From Hirschia sp964352025 (GTDB lineage: Bacteria; Pseudomonadota; Alphaproteobacteria; Caulobacterales; Hyphomonadaceae): a stretch of 64,000 nucleotides of DNA. Each line of letters opens with the position of its first letter. Position 1 is the stretch's first letter. The stretch is from the NCBI GenBank assembly GCA_964352025.1, contig CAYGPZ010000001.1:496001-560000 (forward strand), given 5' to 3'. The notes under the pieces were generated by a model. That model did no database searches. It saw only the letters and a list, made by a program, of their open reading frames with translations, and had not been told where the DNA came from. Of the stretch, positions 1-9,841 are shown piece after piece. A program made the translations under genes and the position numbers.

Positions 1-1
1 G

Positions 2-1072
2 GCACAAGAGAGGTTGGAGCTTCAATCTGCTGAGAAAGTCGCGAATGCTGTCGAAGACGCATTAAAGCAATTAGATAAATCTAGCCCTGAGCAGTCTTTA
101 TCATCAGCCTCTCGTGCGCTCGGACGGGCTGCCTCTATGCCAGTTGTTTTAGAAAGTTCAGATGATGCGCCAATAAAGGTTCAATTGTCTGAGGCTGCTG
201 ATGCGCTAGAACGCGCGTTAATAGAGGCGAGTGAAGCGTATGAGGCGGTTGCTCGGCTGCGGTTGGTATCAGATTACTCTCCAGTAGCTTTGGAAAATTC
301 GGAGACACGCTTGTTTGCTTTGCGGGCCGCGGCTCGAAAATATGATGTCGATGTAGATCAGCTGGCGGCGGTGCGTGATCGTATGCGAATGCAGCTGGAC
401 GAAATTGTGCATTCTGATCAGGCTTTGTTAAAGGCGAAAACAGCAGAAATTGAAGCTGGAAAAACCTATATGGAAGCGTGTGAAAAGCTCAGCCGGAAAC
501 GTAAAAAAGCAGGGCTGGTTTTGGCAAAGGACCTTAAAAAGGAACTTGGTCCGCTAAAGTTGGAAAAAGCAGAATTTCGAGTTATTCTTGAGCCGATTGA
601 GCCAGAAGATGCCGGACCTAATGGATGTGATAAAATTGCTTTTGAAGTGCGTACTAACCCGGGTGCGGAATTTGGGCCTTTGCACAAGATTGCTTCGGGT
701 GGAGAGGTCGCACGTTTTGCGTTGGCATTGAAAGTGTGCCTTGCGCGTGAGGGGCAGGCTGGAACTTTGATTTTTGACGAAGCTGATGTTGGTGTTGGGG
801 GAGCGGTTGCTGCAGCAATTGGTGAGAGATTAAATCAATTATCGCATGGGCGTCAGGTGCTTGCGATTACGCACAGTCCGCAAGTTGCAGCGATGGCAGA
901 TGAGCAATGGCGAATTTCTAAAGGCGAGGCGAAAAAGTCAGGGAGCATAGAAACAGCTATTGATGTTTTGGAGCGGGGACAGCGTCAAGAAGAAATTGCG
1001 CGCATGCTAGCTGGCGCGGAGATTACAAAAGAAGCGCGGGCGGCAGCAACAAGACTGTTGGCGAGAGCATAG
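2..1072 (+). CDS. recN: DNA repair protein RecN, C-terminal part (5' end outside window)
   Basis: This is the C-terminal 356 residues of an SMC-like ATPase that acts in double-strand break repair. The frame is open to the window edge, so the N-terminal Walker A half (about 200 residues of a roughly 560-residue family) lies outside. Visible here are the end of the coiled-coil arm, the ABC signature region (ASGGEVARFALALK), Walker B (TLIFDEADVGVGG) and the following H-loop (LAITHSPQVAAMAD). The TTG at 14 is only an internal Leu codon. ligA starts 12 bases after the stop, so the two repair genes are probably co-transcribed. Confidence 0.95.
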   Translation, partial: AQERLELQSAEKVANAVEDALKQLDKSSPEQSLSSASRALGRAASMPVVLESSDDAPIKVQLSEAADALERALIEASEAYEAVARLRLVSDYSPVALENSETRLFALRAAARKYDVDVDQLAAVRDRMRMQLDEIVHSDQALLKAKTAEIEAGKTYMEACEKLSRKRKKAGLVLAKDLKKELGPLKLEKAEFRVILEPIEPEDAGPNGCDKIAFEVRTNPGAEFGPLHKIASGGEVARFALALKVCLAREGQAGTLIFDEADVGVGGAVAAAIGERLNQLSHGRQVLAITHSPQVAAMADEQWRISKGEAKKSGSIETAIDVLERGQRQEEIARMLAGAEITKEARAAATRLLARA

Positions 1073-1084
1073 TCCAAGTAGTAT

Positions 1085-3463
1085 ATGGCTGTTATGAGCA
1101 ATACATTTTCTGATTCTTCGTCTGCTGATCTCATCCTTGATGAAGCGCGTCTGCGCTGGCAGGAATTAGCTGATCAAATTCGACAAGCAGATGCAGAGTA
1201 TTACGAGCAAGACGCTCCAAGCCTGTCAGATGCTGAATACGATGCGTATCGTCAGGAATTGCTGGCATTGGAGGCTGCTCACCCTGATTTAGTATCCGCA
1301 GAAAGCCCTAGTCAAAATGTCGGTAGCAAACCGTCCGGCCGGTTTGATAAGATTACTCACCTCCAGCCTATGTTGTCTCTGGACAATGCGTTTTCTGAAG
1401 AAGATGTTGAAGAGTTTTTAGGACGCATACGTCGCTTTTTAGGTCTCGAGAAAGACGTTGAATTGTCGATCACAGCCGAACCTAAAATTGATGGTTTGTC
1501 AGCGAACCTACATTATGAAAATGGTAAGCTCGTGAGTGGAGCTACACGTGGAGACGGGCGTGTTGGCGAGGATGTCACAGCAAATTTGAAAACGCTTCCA
1601 GACATTCCACATCAATTACACGGAAGTGGCTGGCCAGATCGTGTTGAAGTGCGTGGTGAAGTCTATATGTCTCATGCGGACTTTGCTTCGCTAAATGAAC
1701 GTGAAGAAGATGCGGGCCGCAAGACTTTTGCAAATCCAAGGAATGCAGCTGCAGGTTCGTTGCGTCAATTAGATATAGAGGTGACCAAGTCGCGCCCCCT
1801 GAAGTTTTTTGCGTATGCGTGGGGTGAGACATCTTCGGAATTTGCAAAGACCCAATTGGATGCCGTGCATGCATTTAAAGAGTGGGGATTTTCAATTAAT
1901 CCATTGATGGAAAAAGCGTCTTCAGTTTCTGAACTAATTGAAAATTATAATAAAATATCAAGTGATCGCTCTGGCCTTGGTTATGATATTGATGGCGTCG
2001 TATATAAAGTTGATCGCTTGGATTGGCAGTCTAGACTTGGTTTTGTGTCCCGTTTCCCACGTTGGGCGATTGCGCATAAATTCCCTGCAGAACAAGCGAT
2101 TACCACCTTAAACGAGATCGAGATACAAGTTGGCAGAACAGGATCTTTAACGCCTGTAGCTAAGTTGGAGCCTGTCACTGTGGGCGGCGTGGTTGTATCA
2201 AATGCGACGCTTCACAACGAAGATGAAATAGAGCGCAAAGACATACGCGTTGGCGATAAGGTCGTTATCCAACGTGCTGGGGATGTTATTCCTCAAATCG
2301 TGCGTGTTATTTTAGAAGACCGACCAGAAAATTCCCAAGCTTTTGACTTTCCAACTGAATGTCCTGTTTGTGGTTCACGCGCGGTAAGAGAAGTTGATGA
2401 AAAAGGCGAAGAGGATGCGCGTCGCCGCTGTACGGGCGGGTTGATATGCGCAGCGCAGGCCAAGGAACGGCTCAAGCATTTTGTTTCTAGAAATGCGCTC
2501 GATATTGATGGCCTTGGGGCTAAGCAGATTGAGCTATTTTTTGATAAAGGCGTGGTGACTGCACCGCAGCATATTTTCCAATTATCTGCGCGTATTGAAG
2601 AGGTTGGCCTAAAGCCACTGGAAGAGTGGGAGGGGTTTGGGAAAACCAGTTCGGAGAACCTGTTTGCAGCGATTGATCAAAAACGAAAAATTCCGTTTGC
2701 ACGTCTGCTGATTGGTTTAGGCATTCCTCATGTTGGACAAACTAATTCCCGCTTGCTTGCGCAGAATTTCATTTCTTTTGACGCGTTTCAGGATGCGATG
2801 AATGCTGCCATTGAGGCGCGACCAGGCGAAGCGTATTTAAAGCTAAGTGGAATAGATCGCGTGGGTGATACTACGTTGGAAAAAATTCTAAGTCATGTTG
2901 ATCGGTCTGGTATTCCTGAAATGCCGCCGGAATCTTTGGATAATACATTGTCTGGACAAATTCCGGCTTTGCGTATGGCTGGTGTGAATAGTGCCGCGTG
3001 TGAAGCCTTGGCTCAGAGATATGGAGAGTGGGAGAATTTCCGAAAATCTCTTCTAGCTGCTTTTGCCTCTAAGCCCGGTAATGGATTTATGATCGTATCA
3101 AATATCGATGGAATGGGTGATGCTTCCGCTGAAGCTCTGATTGAGTTTTTCATGGAGCCGCACAATCAAGATATGATGCTTGAGCTGTTGACAGAAGTCG
3201 AAATTGAGCAGGCTGAAGCTATTAAAACGGATAGCGTAGTCGCAGGTAAAACAGTTGTGTTTACGGGAAGCCTTGAATTAATGACGCGGGATGAAGCTAA
3301 GTCCAAAGCGCAGGCTTTAGGTGCAAAGGTTGCAAGTTCCGTTTCCAAGAAAACAGATTATGTTGTGGCTGGCCCAGGCGCTGGCAGCAAACTCAAAAAA
3401 GCTCAAGATCTAGGTGTTGAGGTGTTGAGTGAGGCCAAATGGCTTGAAATGATAAAGGCGTAA
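1085..3463 (+). CDS. ligA: NAD-dependent DNA ligase LigA
   Basis: This enzyme seals nicks in replication and repair using NAD+. The adenylation Lys lies in the KIDG motif at residue 134. After the OB fold comes a Cys4 zinc finger (Cys426, 429, 449, 455), then helix-hairpin-helix repeats, and a C-terminal BRCT domain from about residue 715 (VVAGKTVVFTGSLE onward). At 792 residues it is longer than E. coli LigA (671), mainly through insertions in the HhH part, which is common in alphaproteobacteria. A second ATG five codons in (MSNTF) is an alternative start. It follows recN closely. Confidence 0.97.
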   Translation: MAVMSNTFSDSSSADLILDEARLRWQELADQIRQADAEYYEQDAPSLSDAEYDAYRQELLALEAAHPDLVSAESPSQNVGSKPSGRFDKITHLQPMLSLDNAFSEEDVEEFLGRIRRFLGLEKDVELSITAEPKIDGLSANLHYENGKLVSGATRGDGRVGEDVTANLKTLPDIPHQLHGSGWPDRVEVRGEVYMSHADFASLNEREEDAGRKTFANPRNAAAGSLRQLDIEVTKSRPLKFFAYAWGETSSEFAKTQLDAVHAFKEWGFSINPLMEKASSVSELIENYNKISSDRSGLGYDIDGVVYKVDRLDWQSRLGFVSRFPRWAIAHKFPAEQAITTLNEIEIQVGRTGSLTPVAKLEPVTVGGVVVSNATLHNEDEIERKDIRVGDKVVIQRAGDVIPQIVRVILEDRPENSQAFDFPTECPVCGSRAVREVDEKGEEDARRRCTGGLICAAQAKERLKHFVSRNALDIDGLGAKQIELFFDKGVVTAPQHIFQLSARIEEVGLKPLEEWEGFGKTSSENLFAAIDQKRKIPFARLLIGLGIPHVGQTNSRLLAQNFISFDAFQDAMNAAIEARPGEAYLKLSGIDRVGDTTLEKILSHVDRSGIPEMPPESLDNTLSGQIPALRMAGVNSAACEALAQRYGEWENFRKSLLAAFASKPGNGFMIVSNIDGMGDASAEALIEFFMEPHNQDMMLELLTEVEIEQAEAIKTDSVVAGKTVVFTGSLELMTRDEAKSKAQALGAKVASSVSKKTDYVVAGPGAGSKLKKAQDLGVEVLSEAKWLEMIKA

Positions 3464-3479
3464 TAGGCTTGTCAGCGCG

Positions 3480-5291
3480 TTATAGCGGCTGACATGCGAT
3501 TTTGAGCCATTCAAGGTCTTCGCCAGTCAGGGAAGGGGACAGTTCTTTAAGCACCCGCTTGTGGTAGCGGTCGATCCAGACCCACTCATCAGGTGTCAGC
3601 ATACCAGTTTCGATAAGGCGGCTGCATAGGGGGGCAAGCGTCAATGCTTCAAATTCCATCATAGGAATGTCGCCATTTTTTAACTGACGTGGTGGCGTTA
3701 CATATTGCAGGTTTTCTATGCGAATGCCGTACTCATTGGCTTTATAATAGCCAGGTTCGTTTGATACGATCATGCCGGGTTTTAGCGCAATCCTATTTGG
3801 TGCTTTTGAAATGCGTTGCGGGCCTTCATGCACGCCAAGATAACTGCCGACACCATGACCGGTCCCGTGTTCGTAATCTAGCCCCAGTGCCCATAAAGGC
3901 GCGCGTGCGATTGCGTCCATTGCAGAGCCTGTTGTGCCTTCTGGAAAGCGAAGTTTGGCAAGCGCGATATGTCCTTTTAGGACGATGGTGTAACGCTCTT
4001 TCATTTCCTGAGTAGGTTCACCAATGGCGATAGTGCGCGTTATGTCGGTCGTGCCATCTAGATACTGACCACCGGAATCAACGAGATACAGTGAGTTCTT
4101 TTCTAGAACTTTTACTGTGTCTTCGTTCACGCGATAGTGACAGTGCGCACCGTTAGATCCGGCACCTGAAATAGTCTCAAAGGAGAGGTCTTTCAGGCCT
4201 TGTAATTCGTTTCTATAGTTTTCGAGTTTTTGAGCAGCCTCAATTTCATCGACCTTGCCGCTCTGGACTTTGTCAGAATCTAACCATTTTAGAAAACGAA
4301 CAATCGCAATCGCATCACGAAGATGGGCTTGTTTAGAGCCTTGAATTTCAATATCATTTTTACATGCACGGGGAAGTGCAGAAGGATCAGATTGGCAGAT
4401 TATGTTGGCACCCGCTTCTGTCACAGTTTTGAAAAACCAAGCAGACGCTAGCGCCGGATCTAAGGATACAGACTTATTCTGTAACTCTTTGATTTTATTT
4501 TCTAGTTTGGAAGGCGAATATATCGAAATGCCATCTAGATGAGCTTTAAGTGTTTCATCAATCTTGATGGGTTCTAAAAACAGATCAGCATTACCATCAG
4601 CATATATGATTGCCCGCCCTAAAGGTAGAGGTGAGCATTTTACGTCGCCTCCGCGTATGTTGAATAGCCACGCAATGGATGCCGGAGATGTGATGATGGC
4701 ACAATCGGCACCCACATCTGCGATGAGTTTTCCAACGCGTTTAAGTTTAGCGGTGTGCTCTTCGCCGGCATATTTTATGTCATGAGAAACCACCAGCGCT
4801 GTGGGTTCAGCGGGTTGGTCTGCCCACGCAGCATCTATGGGGTTTGTATCCAGTGGGACAATGTCTGCGCCGGATTTTTTGGCCGCTTCGGCTAAATTTT
4901 CATATGCCAATTGGCTCACAAGTTCTAGATCAACGCCTAAGCGTTTGCCGGCAAAGTCTTGTTGGGAAAGCCAGTTAAATGGACCGGGTGATAGCAAATC
5001 AGCTTGCTCAAATAAGCTATTATCTAGCTGGTTTGCTGCTTGCAAAGTATAGCGGCCATCGACAAAAACAATTGCAGATTTTTCCAACACAAATGCTGCA
5101 CCAGCAGACCCTGTAAATCCTGTTACCCATGTCAGGCGATCATAAGCTGCAGGCAGATATTCGTTCTGATATGCATCCTCATGCGGGATGTAGAGAGCGT
5201 CCAGATTTTGCGCTTTCATTTCGGCACGCAATAAAGGCAGGTTTCTTTGTCCATATGATGGACCGCCTGTGACTTCAAATGTCTGTAGCAT
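3480..5291 (-). CDS. Xaa-Pro aminopeptidase, M24B family
   Basis: This is a cytosolic metallopeptidase expected to remove N-terminal residues preceding proline. The 603-residue form has two creatinase-type N-terminal domains and a C-terminal pita-bread domain. The metal ligands are visible in order: Asp in DSGGQYLDGTTDITRT, His in GTGHGVGSYLG, Glu in IVSNEPGYY and Glu in YGIRIENLQYV. The length matches the three-domain eukaryotic-type APP1/PepP2 enzymes rather than the short PepQ type. I chose the ATG at 5291 (MLQTFEV) because it has an AGGT element 8 bases upstream. The longer frame opens with a TTG at 5327. It is convergent with ligA. Confidence 0.9.
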   Translation of the reverse strand: MLQTFEVTGGPSYGQRNLPLLRAEMKAQNLDALYIPHEDAYQNEYLPAAYDRLTWVTGFTGSAGAAFVLEKSAIVFVDGRYTLQAANQLDNSLFEQADLLSPGPFNWLSQQDFAGKRLGVDLELVSQLAYENLAEAAKKSGADIVPLDTNPIDAAWADQPAEPTALVVSHDIKYAGEEHTAKLKRVGKLIADVGADCAIITSPASIAWLFNIRGGDVKCSPLPLGRAIIYADGNADLFLEPIKIDETLKAHLDGISIYSPSKLENKIKELQNKSVSLDPALASAWFFKTVTEAGANIICQSDPSALPRACKNDIEIQGSKQAHLRDAIAIVRFLKWLDSDKVQSGKVDEIEAAQKLENYRNELQGLKDLSFETISGAGSNGAHCHYRVNEDTVKVLEKNSLYLVDSGGQYLDGTTDITRTIAIGEPTQEMKERYTIVLKGHIALAKLRFPEGTTGSAMDAIARAPLWALGLDYEHGTGHGVGSYLGVHEGPQRISKAPNRIALKPGMIVSNEPGYYKANEYGIRIENLQYVTPPRQLKNGDIPMMEFEALTLAPLCSRLIETGMLTPDEWVWIDRYHKRVLKELSPSLTGEDLEWLKIACQPL

Positions 5292-5377
5292 TCTATTTAC
5301 CTGTCGCTCATGAGAATTGGTTTCCAAAGACTATCAGTATTGTCTTGGAAGTGAATATGTAGAAGTTTTATTGCCGT

Positions 5378-6322
5378 TTAGATCAGGCCGAAAAACTCAG
5401 CTGGATCAAACAGATTATCTTCCATCCACGGGTCGCGCCCAAGTGCTGTAGCAGCTTTGTTTTTAACGGGTTTGCGATAGACCAAAGTTGACCATGCCCC
5501 AAGACGGCGGCGATCGACCAGCGCCAAACCACGGTTAGAGAATGCGGCTTTAACCTGTGGTTCCTGATGGTTTAGAAGACCAGACAGAATGATGTACCCG
5601 CCATCTTTAGTGAGCTTTGTGATATCGCTCGAAAGCGACACAAGTGGACGCGCCAGAATATTGGCCATCACAGTGTCATACTTACCCTGATTACGGATGA
5701 ATGTATTATTGGCACCTGTGGCGACGAGCAGATGCAGATTGCGGCCCATTTTGTTGTTTTCAGCATTGATTTTGGCAATGCGAATGGATTCAGCATCGAT
5801 GTCAGACGCGACAGCCAAACTCGCACCGGATTTCATTGCAGCGATCGCAAGAACGGCTGATCCAGTTCCGATGTCCAAAACTTTACCAAGCTTACGTTTC
5901 TTAGCGACATCAGAAAGAGCTTCAAGACAGCCTTTTGTTGTGCCGTGATGCCCTGTTCCAAAGGCGGGACCAGCTTCGATCCAGATAGGAATTCGTCCGC
6001 CTTCAAGATTGGTCAGCTCGTGTGCGCCGGCAACATAATAGGGGCCTGCTTCTACAGCGGGTAGTCCTTTAAGGCTTTCCGCGACCCAGTCTTTATCGGC
6101 TAGCTTTTCATGCGCGACGGACAGACCTTCAGCTTCACTTTCCATGATGGAGATACAGGCTTGTACGCTTTCCTCATCATGGCAGAATGCATCAATACGC
6201 CATGTCACGCGTGTCACTTCTTCTGTGGAAACTGCGCCCGCAGGAGATGGGTCCATGTCCGCCAAAACATCGGACAAACGTTCAGCCGTTGCGCGGTCGC
6301 ATGTGGCGCTCACTTTATACAT
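5378..6322 (-). CDS. prmA: Ribosomal protein L11 methyltransferase PrmA
   Basis: This SAM-dependent enzyme methylates ribosomal protein L11. The N-terminal substrate-recognition domain is followed by the GPAFGTGHHGTTKG signature, the SAM loop VLDIGTGSAVLAIAAMKSGA and the catalytic-region motif VMANILARPL (family form N-I-L-A). The 314 residues are a little longer than E. coli PrmA (293), owing mostly to the C-terminal tail ending in WMEDNLFDPAEFFGLI. The start is an ATG at 6322. It lies downstream of the esterase gene on the same strand, with a gap of about 100 bases. Confidence 0.93.
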   Translation of the reverse strand: MYKVSATCDRATAERLSDVLADMDPSPAGAVSTEEVTRVTWRIDAFCHDEESVQACISIMESEAEGLSVAHEKLADKDWVAESLKGLPAVEAGPYYVAGAHELTNLEGGRIPIWIEAGPAFGTGHHGTTKGCLEALSDVAKKRKLGKVLDIGTGSAVLAIAAMKSGASLAVASDIDAESIRIAKINAENNKMGRNLHLLVATGANNTFIRNQGKYDTVMANILARPLVSLSSDITKLTKDGGYIILSGLLNHQEPQVKAAFSNRGLALVDRRRLGAWSTLVYRKPVKNKAATALGRDPWMEDNLFDPAEFFGLI

Positions 6323-6422
6323 TCAGATAGCCTTTAAGTGGGAATACATCATTTGCCCGCTTTGATAATGCAAAGCGAGCTAAGACGAAAGGGGCAGAAA
6401 GTATTAAGCTAGGAGCAATGAG

Positions 6423-7448
6423 TTAGCTTGGGCGCGATTTCCCATTGAAAAAGTCTATAATGAGTTTCGACGTGTCGATATCCATGGAGTGGGGCGTGTC
6501 ATTGACGATTTCGCTGCCTGACCATGTGTGTCCGCCTTCGTGGATGACATAATGCTCGATCGCACCACCAGATTGACAGTTTTCATATGTCTCATAACTC
6601 ACGGTCGCGCCGTCATTTACATCCAGGTCTGGCAGGTCCTTGCTGACTTTCTCTGCGTCACAATTATAGCGATCCGCGAAAAATTTTAGCGTGTCTGGAA
6701 CCGACGTGTTAAATCCGAACCGTCCTTTATACGGGACAGCGCCATCACCTGTTCCGTGGATGTGAAGCAAAGGAATATTGTGTTTTTGCGCGCAATCTTG
6801 TTTGGAGGCATTTGACATCAGCGCAGCATGTGGCGCAGCGGCGGCAATTTTTTCAGGAATAGAACACATGAGCTCATATGTCATAAATCCACCGTTTGAA
6901 TGTCCGGTGATGTATACGCGGTCAGCATCCAGATTATAATCAGCAATAACCGTATCGATGAGCTGGCTGATAAAGCTAATGTCATCCACATCGGAACCAA
7001 AGCTTGCATTCCAGTGAGTGACCGATTGGCTATTTCCAAAAAGCTTGCGCTCCAGACCTTGGGGATAAACTGTCACCATCCCTTGCGCGTCAGAATGAAC
7101 ATCCATGTTGGACATGATTTGAAACCAGTTTTTATTCGATGTCATGCCGTGCATAGCGATCACAACGGGGGCTTTGCTGGTGGCATCATAGCTTGGTGGC
7201 AAATGCACACGATATTCCCGCGCCACGCCGTCAATATCGATCGTTTTATCTTCACCCGTAAACTGGGAATAATCTGGCTTGGCTGTTGGTGCGGCTTCAT
7301 CGCTGGCATTTTCAGCAGCCTCAGAAATGGACGCCTCGGCTGAATCAGGCAGCGCATCATCGGGCGTGCAGGCGGCAAGAATAAATCCAAAAGATACGAC
7401 AGTTGTAAGCAAGCCCATTTTGAATAAAGGCGCAGATATTTTAGTCAT
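6423..7448 (-). CDS. Lipoprotein esterase of the PHB depolymerase/LpqC type
   Basis: This is an envelope-anchored alpha/beta hydrolase. The N-terminus is a lipoprotein signal (hydrophobic run, then ILAAC with the lipidated Cys at about residue 27), followed by an acidic Ala/Glu linker of about 40 residues. The catalytic Ser is in GHSNGGFM, an Asp candidate in HIHGTGDGAVPY, and the His in HEGGHTWSG. The fold and order match the polyhydroxybutyrate depolymerase/feruloyl esterase group (COG3509). The natural substrate cannot be told from sequence. A strong GGGGAGAG ribosome site precedes the ATG, and a TGTTACA palindrome lies in its promoter region. Confidence 0.85.
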   Translation of the reverse strand: MTKISAPLFKMGLLTTVVSFGFILAACTPDDALPDSAEASISEAAENASDEAAPTAKPDYSQFTGEDKTIDIDGVAREYRVHLPPSYDATSKAPVVIAMHGMTSNKNWFQIMSNMDVHSDAQGMVTVYPQGLERKLFGNSQSVTHWNASFGSDVDDISFISQLIDTVIADYNLDADRVYITGHSNGGFMTYELMCSIPEKIAAAAPHAALMSNASKQDCAQKHNIPLLHIHGTGDGAVPYKGRFGFNTSVPDTLKFFADRYNCDAEKVSKDLPDLDVNDGATVSYETYENCQSGGAIEHYVIHEGGHTWSGSEIVNDTPHSMDIDTSKLIIDFFNGKSRPS

Positions 7449-7470
7449 TTTCTCTCCCCGAAATATATTT

Positions 7471-7486
7471 TGTTACATGTGTAACA
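7471..7486. promoter_or_regulatory. Operator-like palindrome TGTTACA-TG-TGTAACA
   Basis: Perfect 7-base inverted arms flank a 2-base centre, 23 to 38 bases upstream of the esterase start and oriented toward it. Its size and symmetry fit the site of a homodimeric repressor. No regulator gene is adjacent, so the cognate protein is unknown. Confidence 0.4.
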
Positions 7487-7664
7487 TATGTCTGTAGATT
7501 GTGAACAATTTTGTTGACGCTTTTTCCAAGGGCTGCGAGATCACCTATACAAATGGCATTTAAATTGCTCTACCTGAAATTGACAAGTTAGGTTGGTCAC
7601 TGACCCGGCTAGCTTTGTCCCAAATAAATATTAGTGCCGCAGTAAAGTAGGTTGGGGAAACATC

Positions 7665-9389
7665 GTGATTTCAAGATTGAACGTCGCAGCAAGTGCGTTA
7701 GCTATGGCTTTTGTATTAGTTGGTTGTAGCGGCGGAGGCGGTGGTTCCACTAACACACCGGCCCCTGGTCCTGCGCCTGCTCCGGTCAATCGTGCGCCGT
7801 CAGTCAACATCACTGCTCCGTTAACAGTGGTTGATGAGCTGCAGATGATTTCTGTATCAGCGGCTGGTAGTGATGCAGATGGTGACAGCCTGACCTATAG
7901 TTGGACGCAAACAGGTGGACCAAGCTTGAACATTGGCACTCAGGCAGCAGCTGAATTCAGTGTTCTGGTCCCTGATTTGACCGCAGATGAAACATATACA
8001 TTCGAAGTGTCAGTTTCAGACGGCGAAGATACAACAACCAGCACGATTGAGATTGTCGGGCAGAATATTGCTCTATCTCCAGTAACAGCCCAATGGCAGA
8101 ATACGCCAAGCAGAATAAGTTATGAAGGAGATTTATCCTATATTCAGCCTTACACAAGAGGAGACTCTACATCGGGTTCATTTGAACAAATACGAACGCT
8201 TATTCTTGCAACGACAGACGTAGTCGATGAGCAAACAACAACGTCGACTCATACATATGAACATTTAAATGCGACCAACTTTGACCTCGTATCAACAGAC
8301 CTTGAAATAGTAGAGAGTGATGATGTTGCCGATTTCAATGAAAACATTAGTGCTGTTGTTGATACTAGGATTGAATATGAAGTGGCTTACGATATTGAAG
8401 ACACTATTCTTAATGTTCGCTCCAAAGTCACGAAAGAAGTCATCCAAACTATCGAGTTGGGACAAACAGTGTGCTTTGTGGCATCTGCACGAGAACAGGA
8501 ACCTAACTTGCTGGACCGTTTCTATTTCAGTGACGTAATAATTGGGTTTGAAAGTGGTGGTTTAGCTGTGTTGGAAGATCAACGTAATCTTTCAGAAAAT
8601 TTGGCCGTAGATGCCACTACCGGCCTTTATAATGCCGCGTCTATGCTTCCAACTTTTAGTTCGCCCGTATTAATTTTGGAAGACGGAGATTTCTGCAATC
8701 CTCTAGGCGGATTCAATACAATAGACGTTATTGGAAATGAGACACTTGCCGCTGAAGATAAATCTTATGCAGTTGAAGCTAGATTTTTTGATGAAGCCGC
8801 GCAAACTATAAAAACTGTACAAATTCCAACAGCTCGAAACTATGAAAACGCTTCAGTAACTCAGACGCTGGAGATCGGATTGGGTGATGGATCAACTCAG
8901 TTTGAATTTGTAACACATGCAATCAAACCTTTACTGGATTTAGGTTCAGGTTCGCTTGTTGTGTACAGCTTTTCATCCGGCGAGTATGCAGGAGATCATT
9001 ATCTTATCGCTTTTGAAATCGATGGATATGGGGGTGATGTCGATGATATTAGAACGTTTAAATTGCCCAATGGAAAGCCTAGCAGTCTCTCTTTGATCGA
9101 ACGCCCTAATCAGGGTGAAAGAGAGCATGATATAGTTGTCGTCAGCAAAGATTCTCCATTTATGGTGTTCATAGAAAATACGTCGGGAAGTGCTGGTGTC
9201 CGTACAGCGTTCAGTTTTGCAGATCCGCAATATCTGGAAGTTGGTTTCGGAGCATCACAAGTATCTGGCAACGCATTTGGTAGTCGGTTTTCCTTTTTTA
9301 CCGGACCCAATATCGACGACGATTTATATATTGCCTTTCCAGACGAAAACGAAATTCGCATTTATCCGGGCGTTTTGACGAGTAACTAA
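7665..9389 (+). CDS. Lipoprotein with a PKD-like domain, function unknown
   Basis: This is a 574-residue envelope protein. It starts at a GTG. The N-terminal segment is a lipoprotein signal (ALAMAFVLVGCSGG, Cys at about residue 19), then a Gly-rich and Pro/Ala-rich linker, then a PKD/Ig-like domain at about residues 43-125 containing SDADGDSLTYSWTQTGGPSL. The remaining 450 residues are beta-rich and aspartate-rich. They may form a propeller-like domain, but I see no recognised catalytic motif. It is divergent from the esterase gene. The downstream half has no assigned family. Confidence 0.75.
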   Translation: MISRLNVAASALAMAFVLVGCSGGGGGSTNTPAPGPAPAPVNRAPSVNITAPLTVVDELQMISVSAAGSDADGDSLTYSWTQTGGPSLNIGTQAAAEFSVLVPDLTADETYTFEVSVSDGEDTTTSTIEIVGQNIALSPVTAQWQNTPSRISYEGDLSYIQPYTRGDSTSGSFEQIRTLILATTDVVDEQTTTSTHTYEHLNATNFDLVSTDLEIVESDDVADFNENISAVVDTRIEYEVAYDIEDTILNVRSKVTKEVIQTIELGQTVCFVASAREQEPNLLDRFYFSDVIIGFESGGLAVLEDQRNLSENLAVDATTGLYNAASMLPTFSSPVLILEDGDFCNPLGGFNTIDVIGNETLAAEDKSYAVEARFFDEAAQTIKTVQIPTARNYENASVTQTLEIGLGDGSTQFEFVTHAIKPLLDLGSGSLVVYSFSSGEYAGDHYLIAFEIDGYGGDVDDIRTFKLPNGKPSSLSLIERPNQGEREHDIVVVSKDSPFMVFIENTSGSAGVRTAFSFADPQYLEVGFGASQVSGNAFGSRFSFFTGPNIDDDLYIAFPDENEIRIYPGVLTSN

Positions 9390-9471
9390 TCGAAATTTTT
9401 TCCCCGCAGCAGAGGATTCAATGCGCTAATACGCATTGCTTCCTTGTGTTGGAGTTAAGAAAAAGACCAGC

Positions 9472-9669
9472 CTAAGCTGCGTGGTTGAGGTCTCGCACGA
9501 GTTTGACCAGCCGTTTTAACATGCCTTTTGCGGCGAGGCCGGGTGGTGATCTGCCATAGGTGTCGGTGAGCGTTCGCGAGAGGTAGCGCACGGTGATGCG
9601 TGGCCCTTGAACGTCGTATGAGCCTTTATAGATGCGGCCATCTATTTCGATTTGGGTTGGTATGGACAT
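9472..9669 (-). CDS. Small conserved-looking protein, function unknown
   Basis: This is a 65-residue product with the opening IEIDGRIYKGSYDVQGPRIT, which resembles a short beta-rich domain, and a basic, leucine-rich C-terminal helix (AKGMLKRLVKLVRDL). I prefer the ATG at 9669, since GGGAG lies 9 bases upstream; an ATG at 9675 is also possible. It stands alone and divergent from the repeat cluster. I do not recognise a named family. Confidence 0.55.
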   Translation of the reverse strand: MSIPTQIEIDGRIYKGSYDVQGPRITVRYLSRTLTDTYGRSPPGLAAKGMLKRLVKLVRDLNHAA

Positions 9670-9841
9670 ATTCATCGTCTCCCATGTCTAGCTGTTAGAT
9701 AGAGCGAGTGCATGTCTTTGCGGGCGGCATATTTGCACGCAGGACAGATGCTTCGGAGAGGTATATGTTTATCCCGAGACTATAGCAGATTTTGCCCATT
9801 TCCCCTACAGGCCACATGACGTGAGGCTAGGGTGATTTTCA

